NCBI GenBank assembly: GCA_002633005.1
Contig: NMRA01000014.1
Location: 462,467-526,466 of the forward strand
Source: Phoronis australis
Lineage: Eukaryota; Phoronida; Phoronidae
Length of the DNA: 64,000 nt
Reading direction: 5' to 3'
The notes beneath the pieces were generated by a model. It saw only the letters and a list, made by a program, of their open reading frames with translations, searched no databases and had not been told where the DNA came from. Below, piece after piece: positions 21,209 to 32,211 of this stretch. How positions within the stretch are numbered: position 1 is the stretch's first letter; each line of letters starts with the position of its first letter. Both the position numbers and the translations under genes were made by a program.

Positions 21209-21831
21209 GTAAGTGTCGTTAACATCTGACTCAAGTCCCTTAACGCAAGGATAATTTCAGGAGCACGCCTCATGTCATTGGCGCCTGGGCATTTTTCTGG
21301 TTGATTAAGTAGGGCCAATAAGCGCAAACAACGTCAGCGAAAAGGGGTAATGTTGTGAAAGTATAGATCTCAGCTAAAGATTTACTACGATCTAATACAG
21401 TTTAGAGCAAGCAGCGATTGCCACGTAACGTACATGTACAGTTGAAACAAACGAAATTACACATGAAGTTCCCTCCAAAGAATGGAATACAAAAAGGCAG
21501 AAGTACTACTTAAGTTAATTAAGTGCAGTCCTATAAGCCTATCGGCTCCTAGTCGCGTTTTAAATGATCCCTGGAAACTCAGTGTTATAATTATTGGTAA
21601 AAATGTGTTCTTTATTCCTATTACAAACGCTATCTAAATTTGACATGAGCTGACTGAGACTAAGTGACATGTGACGGTGGGTTACTTTCAGTCGCACAAA
21701 ATTTAAAAGAAATGATAAGAACACGATGTCGTTTGTGTTGCTGTGAACAAAGCTGATAATTTTAATAACCGGGCGTGGTTTAGGAGATTATTGCTGTTCA
21801 TTGCATTTTCACTACCATCCCATTTTTTCAG
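21209..21831 (+). other. Intron, no feature recognised
   Basis: No repeat or regulatory structure was recognised between the two exons. Confidence 0.4.
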
Positions 21832-21922
21832 AATCGATTTCCGCGATAAATTATGGGAACTACGGATCATCAAATACAAAGTCCACGCAAAAGATGTTTT
21901 ATGCAGTTTTCTCCAGTGCTCG
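21832..21922 (+). CDS. Semaphorin (copy 1) exon: Q-S-I...Y-A-V-F segment
   Basis: The acceptor CCATTTTTTCAG opens in phase 1, and the donor GCTCG|GTAAGT leaves phase 2. With the split codon, the peptide begins QSISAINYGNYGSSNTK and ends MFYAVFSSAR. Sema domains have E-I-Q-S-V/I here, then I-Y-G-V-F-T/S. Both the length (91 bases) and the phases equal those of the copy 2 exon at 56338-56428. Confidence 0.9.
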
Positions 21923-22169
21923 GTAAGTAAGACAAGGATGGTATATACCCTTGTGTCATTAGGTAAACCAACCTTTCTTCCTAGGTGATAGGTCTCTATC
22001 ACTCAAAGAAGTCTTCGACATGTGTGCTGGGGTTTGTCATCACAAAATATCATCAAATGCGGACAACTTCATTTCGTCCTTCTCAGGCAACTTTCCCGGT
22101 GGTAGACAAAACGGGGGTAGGCTCCAACGCTGCTATCGGACCAGTAACAAACCGAAGCCACTCAACTGC
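21923..22169 (+). other. Intron start before LINE fragment
   Basis: No feature recognised. Confidence 0.3.
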
Positions 22170-23040
22170 CGTTGATTAAATTTATCCTGGAATGGTTGGA
22201 AGGAGAGAATATCAATCTTCTACAAGTCCTGCTGTTCACCAAGCTATCGCTTTTGGCAAGGTTTCACTTGAATAGTTTGGATCATACCTCTCAGAGTGGC
22301 GTCTGGTTATATCCCTTGGTGGACGTCTGTCTGAGTCCCGAGGTAGATTTATCACACAAGGGATCCATCCTGGGACCTCGGCTGTTTTTGCCTTTAACAA
22401 ATGACCCTCTTTGGTTTGAAATAGCACGATTGACATGAATGCAGACGTTTCTACGTTGTCTGTTGTGGCAAACTCACTGGTGATTGTTATGAACAGACTT
22501 CAATATGTTGCCACCTGGTGTGTTGATAACGAAATGGTAATTAATACTGAAAAAACAAAATCCATGAATATTGCCTCAGAGTAACTTCAGAAGTTAACTT
22601 TAACTTAATCTGGCTATTTTGCGTGAGCACCCCAAACAGGTTGACAGTGAAAAGTTATTGGGTGTCGCTGTTGATAAGACCCTCAGCTGTTCTTGTCATG
22701 TTAGTGGGACGGTGTCCAAATTAGACAACTTCTAGGTCTTTTCCAGTGCATATAAGTATTTCTTCCCACAGTGGGGCGACTGGAACATTTCATTTATTAT
22801 GTTACTGTGTGGTCAGGATGCAATGCAAAATTGGTTTCCTGTCTATTGAAGGCTCAGAAGTAGGCAGCCAAACTTATTCTCGGTGCGCTTTTCGAAACTC
22901 CATCAACTCATGTGTTTATTCAAACCATTCGCCAATGGAACGGTTCACCAAATAGCCGAAAGGGGAGCTGACGGTTACGATGACTTCAGACACAAACCCA
23001 TCAGTTACTGGTGGATGTGGTCATCATAGCTGACCTCCCT
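22170..23040 (+). pseudogene. LINE reverse transcriptase fragment
   Basis: Traces of palm motifs occur in order on the + strand in shifting frames. KGSILGPRLFLPLTND (about 22360-22410) matches the Q-G-S-I-L-G-P box. ADVSTLSVVANSLVIVMNRL (about 22443-22500) matches the region after the catalytic aspartates. WCVDNEMVINTEKTKSM (about 22519-22566) matches the N-x-x-K-T-K box. Stops and frameshifts abound. It is a second CR1/Jockey-type relic, distinct from that at 3240-3950. Confidence 0.65.
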
Positions 23041-24336
23041 TCGTTTTCACTCATTTGTTCTCTCTAAAATTCATTGTGTATACCATATCAAAGTTTTAAT
23101 TTATTTTAAATCCAATTTGTAATTTTAATTTGTAAAATTTTCATTTAATTTAAAGTAACTTACCGGTAATTTAATCCATCTCAATTTACTTAATGTAATC
23201 TATTGCTGTGATAGGACTTCAATTCATTTTCTATGAATAAGTTTAATATTATTATTACTATTATTATATATCATTATATTATGCTGTATTATTATATTAT
23301 GCTATTTTAAATTATTACTCTTATTTTATTCGTACTGTTATTGTTATTATCATTTTTTATTATAAGCTGCTCGTTTATTCTCAACGTAAACACAAAAGGA
23401 CCGGTCGTCAAGTTGTCTATGGTAACAGGGACGGCACGACAAATGAGGTCTTCGCGTTTGGCTCAAAATCTCCATGACTACGAACTCGTGACAAAGCCTT
23501 CGTTACGTATTCATCAGGTCCCATCACAATAACTCATAAAGGAGTCCTACTCATGGGCGGCGCACAATAGGGGGCTGGGGCTGTAGCCCCACCACTTTTT
23601 TCAGTGCTATGCCGCCCATGGTCTGTGGGCGCTGCATCACAGGTGGCTGTAGCCCCTTTTCGCAAGTGGCTTACTTGTAAACATGATGGTATCTGCTACC
23701 CAGCGTCGTCGTCAGCTAAGAGTCCATCTTCATAGTTGGTTTCTACCTTGTCCAAGAAAGCTCTCTTTCTCTGAAGGCTGATCAGACCTCCAGCCGACGC
23801 TGGGGTTGCCATTTGTTTTCACGTTGTAGCCACAGCCACACAGTTGCTTCCTCCGCTGCTCTTATTGTAGACTTAGACATATCAGCTCGACCTCTTGATG
23901 AAACACCCAATAGCTTCGTCCTCCGCCACCTGCTGCCTGCAATAACCCCTCTGCATCCAACTTCTATGGAAATATAGAAGCACTTCCAGCAATTTGCTGC
24001 TTATTTCTGCGATAGCTCTTCGTACTTGAGTAGTTTCCTCTCGTGAGTCTACTGCACCCTGGTCTCCTAGGGCAAAGTTAACTCAATCAAAATTACTATC
24101 TTCTTGCTGTCTGACCACAACAATAAGTCTGTTCTAAACAGGGTGACTGTTACATGGCTCGGCAATAAACCCCATTGTTTTCTTTATCATCGCTGCTAAG
24201 AAAAGAGCATCGATTTTTGAATAGAATAGAACGGGTAAGCGATAGTATGGCCTAGGATCGCTTAGGCGTTGGGGTAATAAAACCCTAAGTGTTAGCATAG
24301 GAGTTGTCTCATGCGCAGAGCGGGTAGTCTTTTTAA
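23041..24336 (+). other. Intron: AT-rich tract and unassigned repeats
   Basis: 23085-23345 is very AT-rich with TTATTA/ATTATT words, a probable LINE tail or simple repeat. 23555-23665 has paired GGGGCTGTAGCCCC-like and GTGGCTGTAGCCCC words flanking a GCCGCCCATG-type inverted pair, perhaps a small transposon end. No coding exon. Confidence 0.4.
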
Positions 24337-27300
24337 GAGTCACTGCATGAGAATGTCAGGCAGATGCGGGAACATGACATGTCACGGATGGATTTGTTTG
24401 GAATATAGCTTAGTTTTACTCTTAGGTGGAACGGTAAACACCTAAAATAATTTTATTTAAAATATCCAACTTCTTCACAGAAAACTGCCCCCTCGAAATT
24501 TTTGGCTAGTTTATGGCTTCGGAAACCATGAAATTTTAGCATTTTTGTTGCATCACTGTGAAAAAATGACAAATTAACAGAAACTAAGAATGACATACTG
24601 AATAAAAACAACTTCTGTCTACATGAAAAAGTTGAAACGTATTCGCAAATTAGCTATTTTTGTTTAACTTACTTATTCCACCCAACTGAGTCAAACTGTG
24701 TAACTGGTGGTAATGCCCTTTATTCGATCGTCAATTCTTTTACCGCGCAAAAACACTCAGAAAAGAAACATACTACATGTGAAAGCTGAGCCGTTGTAGA
24801 GTACATATCCATTAAAACATTTGTGGACAGCGACCTGTGTGTCCTGCATGCTTTGATTGAAACCTTCCACTTTGCTGATATCGGTCGTCCTGTTCGCCAT
24901 TTCTGTCACACTCTCATTAACAAACCAACAAAGTTCTAAAGATTTATGAGTAACAAAAAGCGATGTCAACAAGATCGTTAAGATTATTCAAAGCTTGAAA
25001 TCTGAATTACAATAAAATTTTTGCGGCTGGTGCTCAGAACTTTACAATTAAATCAAAACGATGGCAATTGTCGGTCCTGTAATGTCTGCGTGACGTCTAG
25101 TAACGTTAAGTGGTTCCGAAAAAATAGGAACGTATATTAACACGAGGCAAGACAAAAATTAATTCTTGATTGAATGGTTATAGCAAACCATACATTTTAA
25201 GTACCGAAGACTCACAGAAAATATCAAGGAATCGAACTCACTAGCAACATTACTTCATAGTAATAGAGACACATCATAAGGTGCACAACAAGCATACAGT
25301 AACAATGATGATTACGATCTACATGGATACCGCTCAATATATTCAAACAGAAGTTCTATGATTGTGTCCTGCAGTTCTCGTTTGTTGAGAACACCTCATT
25401 GGATTGCTTTTTTGACCAGTTTTCATGCCTTCGTTGAGCGCATCAGTCAAAAATATCTTTACGCTTTCAGTCATTGTTTCAGACCTTTATGCTGACTTCA
25501 GAGCCCACCCCATTGTGTTGTTTGACTCTCCTGCTGTATGGGTACTAGCTGCCTGCATTTTTACACCTGCAAATGTAAACCTCAGTAAGATAGTATATAT
25601 TACCTAGTCCATTGGCAGGCTACCAGAACAATTGCCAAACACTGGTGAACACCACTCACACAGCTAATTGTAAGCTGATCCCTGTTCACACAAATCAAAC
25701 ACAGCTTTTGCAATCAATAATCAGTTTAAAACTCGCGTGACTAAGAATCATGTGCATGAAGAGTGTGTGAGGAGTGTTTAAAGGTAACAAAGCTGGATAC
25801 AACACCAGGAGCCATGCTTTTTGGATGGGTAGCCATGTTTTGTGAATTCACAAAATGAGTTTACAAAATCCAAATGCTGTGGTCATAAGTGAGAGAGTTG
25901 TGCTGTTTGAGTGGTCTGATTTATACATTAATCCACGTCAAAAAATCCAGCCTAAATTTGTGCGAATGTCCAAGCCATGGCTGTATAGGCTTTTGAGTAG
26001 CATGTTCCACAACTGCTTCACGTTTTGTTGGGTTGTAATATAGAACATCACACAGCACATTTCCATGTTGACTATGGATTTGTGATGCCAAATTGAGTTC
26101 AACGAGCATGCTGTTAGATCATGAACTTCACCTTGTATACCAGTGACTTTGGCAACTCACTTTCCACATCAGCGATTATCTTCAAGTGCTGTTGGCTGTT
26201 TATCATGCCAGCCCATGCTAAATTGCTGCTTGAGTTCGCTTTGAGAGGCAAAAGTGTTGTTGCAGCCATCTTTTGGACACAGGAATATCTTCGTCTTTCG
26301 ATTGCTGAAACTGATGAAAGGTCTCAATGAGGATTCAACATGACGTTCCTCAACCACTAGTTCCACTGGTTTGCAATCAGAAGCAGGATTCTTCAAAACC
26401 GCCCCATCTCCGATCCCATATGCATTCCAAGCAACCACTTTTCTAGTTGAAATAGGTAACTTAGTTGTAAGCATTAGAACACAAGTCCTTTTTAAAAATC
26501 AAACTATGAAAGAATATTCCATTCCATCAAATATTTAACTTTTGTTTCAGACCTCATTCACAGCTGAAACTAGTTCTCAGATGGTATGACTAATCACAGT
26601 GATATTTCTGAGAAAAAATATGAATTGTTACGTAGCTCACCTTCAAATGAGAAGTTACTAAGTTGACGTAGTCCTGGGATTGAGTGGTTAACATCCTTTG
26701 CATTCATGAGGCTGCAAACGTACACCTTGGCTTACAAACTAGATACCACCACATACGGTGCTTTGGACATATGATCTTTTGTTCTAACAGGCTGGCCAGT
26801 TCCTTTGTCTCTCACACTCCCATTAGTGCCAGATTGCCAATCAACTCCCATTCTTCCAAGTGATCTAGTGCGTTGACAATTTTCAGGTATTTGACAATAT
26901 CCGTCTTTGTTGTAACACAGCGGCTCGCTGGATTTGCCATTTTCCTTCAGAGCTTGACCTATTGTCTTGAACCTCATTTCGTTTCTTAGCTAAATGTCAA
27001 CAACGCAATGTTTCGCTAAAAGAAAGCTCGAAGCAATTCTGGCTATCTTGAATAAAATTTAAGATTATTTTTTGTTACGATTTACTTCCAATTTGGATCA
27101 TATTTTTCATTTTTTCCGCTTTGCCGCCCTCTATTGGTGGCAGTATGAAACAGATGAAAGTGGTGAAAGTGCCTTCGCTAAAGTGTAAATTCGAAAATTA
27201 AAAAAGGTGCTGTCCACGGAAATAACGGTATCTTGTCAACGACGAGAGCCGTAGCTATCACAGAACCTATGTGTGGGTGGTGTGCGTTTTTGCGCGCTTG

Positions 27301-27725
27301 AATTACATAGGCCTTTATATAGGTCTAAATTGGTAACTGTATTTGGCCCGTGGAGGCAAGGCATTCAAAAGCTCCTTAAAAATATCAAAATACGTCATTC
27401 TGAATTATTTTGGCATTATCAATTACAAAAAGGATAGTTGTGTATAACTCAATCAATTTTTTATTTTTTAAACGCCCGCAAAGTGGTTTAATTCCCATGG
27501 AAACATAGGGCATTTTCAACAGTCAGGCACAAGGGGTTAGGCCATTTTTTCACCCGATTTAGTTATTCGCTATATATTTACAAACTGACGAATGACAAAG
27601 CTAATTTTTATATTTTTGTAGCTAATTCACCCCAAGTGATACATGTACTATATCAAATTTAAAATTCGTGACATGTCATGTTCCCATAATATTGCAAATT
27701 ACCGGACATTCTCATGCAATGACTC
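24337..27725 (-). mobile_element. TTAA-flanked DNA transposon relic (piggyBac/Kolobok-type target)
   Basis: The left end is TTAA|GAGTCACTGCATGAG and the right end is CTCATGCAATGACTC|TTAA. These are inverted repeats of roughly 60 bases that also share GGGAACATGACATGTCACG. TTAA on both sides is the target-site duplication of piggyBac and Kolobok superfamilies. The 3.4 kb interior holds minus-strand coding fragments, including a C2H2-like finger. It lies in the intron between exons 21832-21922 and 28241-28388. Confidence 0.65.
26169..26474 (-). pseudogene. C2H2-like fragment within the TTAA transposon
   Basis: The frame reads TRKVVAWNAYGIGDGAVL and IFLCPKDGCNNTFASQSEL, ending near MGWHDKQP. The C-x4-C...F...L...H pattern looks like a C2H2 finger whose first expected His is Gln. 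A good TTTCAACTAG acceptor precedes it on the minus strand, so it may be one exon of a spliced gene. Other minus-strand frames at 26732-26977 (SLGRMGVDWQSGTNG) and 25921-26109 (DVLYYNPTKREAVVEH) may belong to the same broken gene. The protein family is not identified with certainty. Confidence 0.4.
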
Positions 27726-27842
27726 TTAACATGGAAAAAGGCAGTTACAAACACCATCTGGCGATTTCAATTTGATTTAGTTTATCAGGTACAAGCTTCC
27801 AATAGAATTTACTTCACCCTATTTTGATACTAAACGCAAGCA

Positions 27843-27844
<2 letters not shown>

Positions 27845-27890
<46 letters not shown>

Positions 27891-27933
27891 AACACACACA
27901 CAAACACACACACACACACACACATACACACAT
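27845..27933. repeat. (CA)n microsatellite
   Basis: About 90 bases of CA dinucleotides, interrupted by AAA at three places and ending CATACACACAT. Confidence 0.95.
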
Positions 27934-28240
27934 ATTTATTGTCATACTCGCTACGTATTGTTGCCGGGCCACGTGTGTCCGTTTCTGTAACAGCATGTAC
28001 TGTCGCTCTCGGGACATTATGTGCCGAGTGCAACATTAGTCGCAACATACCAAGCAATATCCGAAATGATGTCTATTGATAAATGTATTCAACCGGAAAA
28101 AGATCACAGATTTCGAACTTTAATTCCAGTCTATTCATGTAGAAATTGAAGCATACGGTGCAGGTACATTTACGATTAGGTAATGGGCCGGTTTTCAGAT
28201 ACAAAACTCACTTATACTTGTATGTACTACGTGATTACAG

Positions 28241-28388
28241 CAACGGTATTGCTGCATCGGCGGTTTGTGCATACAGCTGGGAGCATGTACTCGAGGCTTT
28301 CACGGGTACTTTTGCTGAAGAAACAGGACCGGACTATTTCTTGACGAATCAGGCAAGAACCCAAGTACCGAACCCCCATCCAGCGCGT
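28241..28388 (+). CDS. Semaphorin (copy 1) exon: G-S-A-V-C-A segment
   Basis: The acceptor CGTGATTACAG and donor GCGCGT|GTAAGT bound a 148-base exon (phase 2 in, phase 0 out). The split codon gives Arg, then NGIAASAVCAYSWEHVLEAF. This matches the sema hallmark G-S-A-V-C-x-F/Y. It continues TNQARTQVPNPHPAR, matching the P-x-P-R-P-G segment region. The copy 2 exon at 62460-62610 has the same features, with 151 bases. Confidence 0.93.
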
Positions 28389-29278
28389 GTAAGTGGATAG
28401 CATAAACAGGAACGATATAAGATCGCGAGTTGGAAAATATATTTTTGCAATGTTCTTTAAGCCTGTGTGGTGTGACGGAACAATGATCACAGTTGCAGTG
28501 ATACCAAACAGGTCTTGCTTGCAGCATTCCTCCTTTGTGAGACAAAAGCTTTATTCGAATTAAAAGTACCCCTAGTTTAACTTAAACTGGATTCTGGGAT
28601 TCGAGGTGTGTAGTTATAAATTGTCTCAAGTATTAGACGTAGTTTCAATTCCCAGATTTCACAAGCAGTCTTTAAATTACACCAACCTTTGAACATTGTG
28701 GCAATGCTAAACCACACTTCAACAAATAGTGTGGGTATAGTGACGGGTACATCTGAGTGTTTAAAGCAAAATGATGTCTCATAACAGTCGTATAACGTCG
28801 AGATGTAAAACCAAAACCGAGTTTGCGAACTCGTCATGTGTTATTAGCGTATTATCTGTATTGATCAAAGTTTGTGGACAAAGGAACGCATACTGTGAAC
28901 CGCTGAATCCAATTTTTGACATGTTCGAACTTTTAAACGATTCCAAACCCGGTTTTGGCCTATAAATAGATATCATAATTTGGCTTGGCTTTTGTTCCTT
29001 AATATGACATCGGAACAGTTATGCATCGTCACCCTAGAACAGCCAGATACTGTACGTGCTTTAGCAACGGATTGGTCATGGAAACTGGTTTGGTGTAATC
29101 GTCAGGAAATTACAGAGAATTTGAAAACATGCCCGAGCCGTGTATGGATGGTAAATCTGAAATCCCATTTTCTCCATAAGTTTGACAGTCACACACTTAC
29201 TTTGCCAAGACATGAAATGAATTCGTTAATTTGCAAATTATGCTGATGCTAGAATTTATTAAGCTCATTGTTTTGTAG
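28389..29278 (+). other. Intron, no feature recognised
   Basis: Several overlapping frames on both strands but none with a recognisable family or splice context. Confidence 0.4.
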
Positions 29279-29486
29279 TGTCAAGCTTCATACCCTGTAA
29301 ACCTTCTTTGGGACACAGCAATATTTATACGAGATCATCAACTTCTTCATCAACCAGCATTTCCTGCCGGCGTCAATCCGATTGTCATTGAGAAATACTC
29401 CGACAGAAAGTTTACGCAGATAGCTGTCGACTTCCAAGTACAAACGACTTCCGGCGTATTTTATGACGTTCTGTACATAGGTCTCG
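29279..29486 (+). CDS. Semaphorin (copy 1) exon: T-x-I-A-V-D and Y-D-V-L-Y-I-G segment
   Basis: The acceptor ATTGTTTTGTAG opens in phase 0. The preferred donor is GGTCTCG|GTAAGA (phase 1), because the next exon then supplies the D-D-G expected. The peptide runs LLWDTAIFIRDHQLLHQ, then RKFTQIAVDFQVQTTSG and VFYDVLYIGL. In semaphorins this is F-x-x-x-H-P-L-M, then L-T-x-I-A-V-D, then Y-D-V-L-F-L-G-T-D. All blade-six landmarks are in place. The homologue in copy 2 lies outside the window. Confidence 0.92.
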
Positions 29487-30337
29487 GTAAGAACCAAGGC
29501 CGCTCGAGACCATTTTCGTATGGCGTTTCCGTGAACATTACTAACGGAACAATACAAGTTTGTGCAAACAATTTACTGCCACATTCGACCCTTGTCCTTT
29601 GCGACAGAATTTTAAGGAGCCAAACAAATTTTATCAGGTGTTAAACTACCGCATACATATAATATTTAAATTTGTTATTGTCCGCTGTGGCTGCTCCCGA
29701 CTGACTTTACTACATGTCCTATTTGAATGGTGAATTGTAGTCACTTTTTATTTTTTACGAACAATAAACCTCTTGTGCACTTTGGATTGACTGACACTTG
29801 AAACATCATTTATATCTAGGAAACATGATTGAAGTAATGGTGTCATTCGTACAGTGATTTCCACTAAAACGATTGAACTTTTTCTCAACGAGTATACTTT
29901 CAGACCTCTTTGCCGGGTTGCATAAAAGTCCCGAATAGGGACTCAACTAAGTCTTTTGCCTATTCGCGTCTTTGTTTACTCACATGTGTAATCTTTTTTC
30001 GGTCATTTCACCTTGATTATGAGCTTCTCTTTGACTAATAAAATTTTCTAATAATATAAGTAAAAAACTGAATCCTAAATTTATTTTAAATCAACTGAAC
30101 TGGAAGTGGAACATTGGGTGGCGTGACAATTCAAATTAGTCGATGTCACGTGTTTACAATGAGGTCATACGTAACCTTACAAATATTAGAGAGGTTTCGC
30201 AAAGCAACGCGAACGTGAATTATCACGCATACTTAATTGCCCGTGCCGATTCACGTTGTAGTGACAAAATGGGTTTCGCAACAGCTAAATGTTTACGTGA
30301 CCGTGAAAGTAAACGTGAACTGAATAACTGAGCTCAG
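29487..30337 (+). other. Intron with one arm of an inverted repeat pair
   Basis: 30185-30260 (AGAGAGGTTTCGCAAAGC, then ACGTGAATTATCACGCAT) recurs inverted at 31205-31290. Nothing else was recognised. Confidence 0.4.
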
Positions 30338-30740
30338 AGCCCGGTCTCCAATCTTTTTGCACGAAATGGAACTCGAACTTAGAAAATTGGTATTATTCTA
30401 CTTTTGGGCAAACTCAAGATAAGTGTCTATTATTCTATGCTCGAGTACGCAATAACTTACTTAGATAATTTATTGCCCTTAGTTCACAGTTTGTGAACCC
30501 AATATCAAACAAATAAGTTCGAGTTTGAACTCGAAATTTCGAGTTTTTACTCGAGTTTGTAGCACAAATATAAGGGTCTTCAAGGGCAAACTTGAACTAG
30601 AAACTCCTATGCATAAACTATAATGTATTCGAGCACAGTCTGATAACCAATTATCTTAAGTTCGCACAAAAGGAGCAGAGAAATTGCCAAAAATAGTTTC
30701 GAGTTCGTTTCGAGTACAAAGATTAGAGACCAGGATGCCC
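30338..30740. repeat. MITE with about 40-base inverted ends, rich in ACTCGA/TCGAGT
   Basis: The left end GCCCGGTCTCCAATCTTT pairs with the right end AAAGATTAGAGACCAGGATG. The interior has many GAACTCGAA/TTCGAGTTC words. It has no coding capacity. The outer inverted pair (30185-30260 and 31205-31290) flanks it, suggesting that it inserted into another small element. Confidence 0.55.
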
Positions 30741-31839
30741 AGTTACCACAGTACATATGTGCTTCAGATATGCAAGATGGAAATATAAGTTGTGTGAAAA
30801 CAAGTCATTTCTACGAGCTCCTGTTAGAATGCGAAATTTATTCGCAGTTTAAAATAAACAGATGCATGTAAATAGAGCACGCAAAAATTTTAAGAACAGG
30901 AACCTAAACATGTATTGAAAATCCTTGTTAGTTCGATGATATCTAGCGAACCCCCCAGAATAAAGATTTTGGAAAAAGTGTTTAATTGCAACTAAACTTT
31001 AGAACGTATATAGACAAAAAGTGTTTATTTTATACTGAAGCAAAGAAGAAAGACTGAGAACCCTATCAAAATAAAAAAAAATCTTTTCAATATCTTACCA
31101 AATAAGAATTAAAAAGAGGCCACAGCTTTCGCGTCTAAAGCCACGCGAATATCCCTGTATTCTCATAAAATACTCGTACACTATCAAGAATATGTCACAG
31201 CCAACAATGGCTTGTATATGTAGGACGCGGTACTGTAAAGGCATGATAAATCACGTTCACGTCGATTTGCGAAACCTCTCTAATGTATCGATTAAGCGTG
31301 GTAAAAATTATGATTTCACCACGAACTCCGAAGTGGAGTTTAAGAAACCAAATCTTGGTAGTTGAATTTATATTGTTAAAGCGTAGGGACTCAGATACAT
31401 GTATCTGGGACAAAAAGTTCCAACAGTCAGTAGTGTAAGAGAAGTTACAGTAAGGGCTGAATACCTTTGGCACCGAAGATTTCTCGTTATAAAGAACTAG
31501 AATACTATTTACACTCAATAGATGATACAATTACGATGGAATTGGAATCACTGGATTAGCCAATGTTCAACTAAAGAAAAGTCAACGTTAAGGTTAAGCA
31601 AAATTTAGGGGGGATTATTTTCCCAAAGTACAAAATATCCACATCCACCATCAGTCGTGAAGGTTGTTCAAAATTAAGTTTAAGTAAAAAACAAGAAACA
31701 GTAGGTCAGATTGGAACCATTGGATGAATGTGCAAAGAATTTCACACCTCCTAATAAACTCGGATTTTATTTGTTTTCTAAGTTTATACACAATTTATCG
31801 GTATAATTTGACTCTCAGAGAAACTCACATCTTTCACAG
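30741..31839 (+). other. Intron with second arm of inverted pair
   Basis: Contains the second arm at about 31205-31290 (ATAAATCACGTTCACGTCG, then TTTGCGAAACCTCTCTAAT). No coding exon. Confidence 0.4.
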
Positions 31840-32211
31840 ATGATGGCGCTGTACGCAAGGTCATCAATGCAGGACCCTCTGCCAGTAACGAGACGTACGC
31901 TCAAATAAAACCGTTTATCATTGAAGAGATTACGGTTTTCAACGGTGAATCAGTTGATGACTTACAGATTTACAGGCGAGGAGAGAACGTTGGTATTTAT
32001 GTAGTCTCTTCATCACAAATAAGGAAGTTTCTGGCCTACAACTGCGATGTCCGTAAAACGTGTAAGGATTGTGTTCGTGCACGTGACCCATACTGTTCTT
32101 GGGACCCGTTTTGTGATCAGGAACACTCGGGCTGTAGCTGCAAACCATCTCATAACCAGACATTCGTTCAGAATTTGGAAACAGGCCTCAGTACAACTGG
32201 ATGTCAGCCAG
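31840..32211 (+). CDS. Semaphorin (copy 1) exon: last sema blade plus PSI domain
   Basis: The acceptor CATCTTTCACAG opens in phase 1, and the donor CCAG|GTGAAT leaves phase 1 (372 bases). With the split codon it starts DDGAVRKVINAGP, the sema D-x-G-x-V-x-K-V strand. KPFIIEEITVFNGESVDDLQ and GIYVVSSSQIRKFLAYNC finish the propeller. A PSI domain follows from about the middle of the exon: CDVRKTCKDCVRARDPYCSW, then further Cys. The C-x5-C-x2-C...R-D-P-Y-C-x-W pattern is diagnostic for the PSI module after a sema domain. Having both on one exon settles the gene family. Confidence 0.96.

Noticed and set aside
27814-28057. Cys/Val-rich and Thr/His-rich frames over the CA repeat
   Set aside because: They are translations of the microsatellite.
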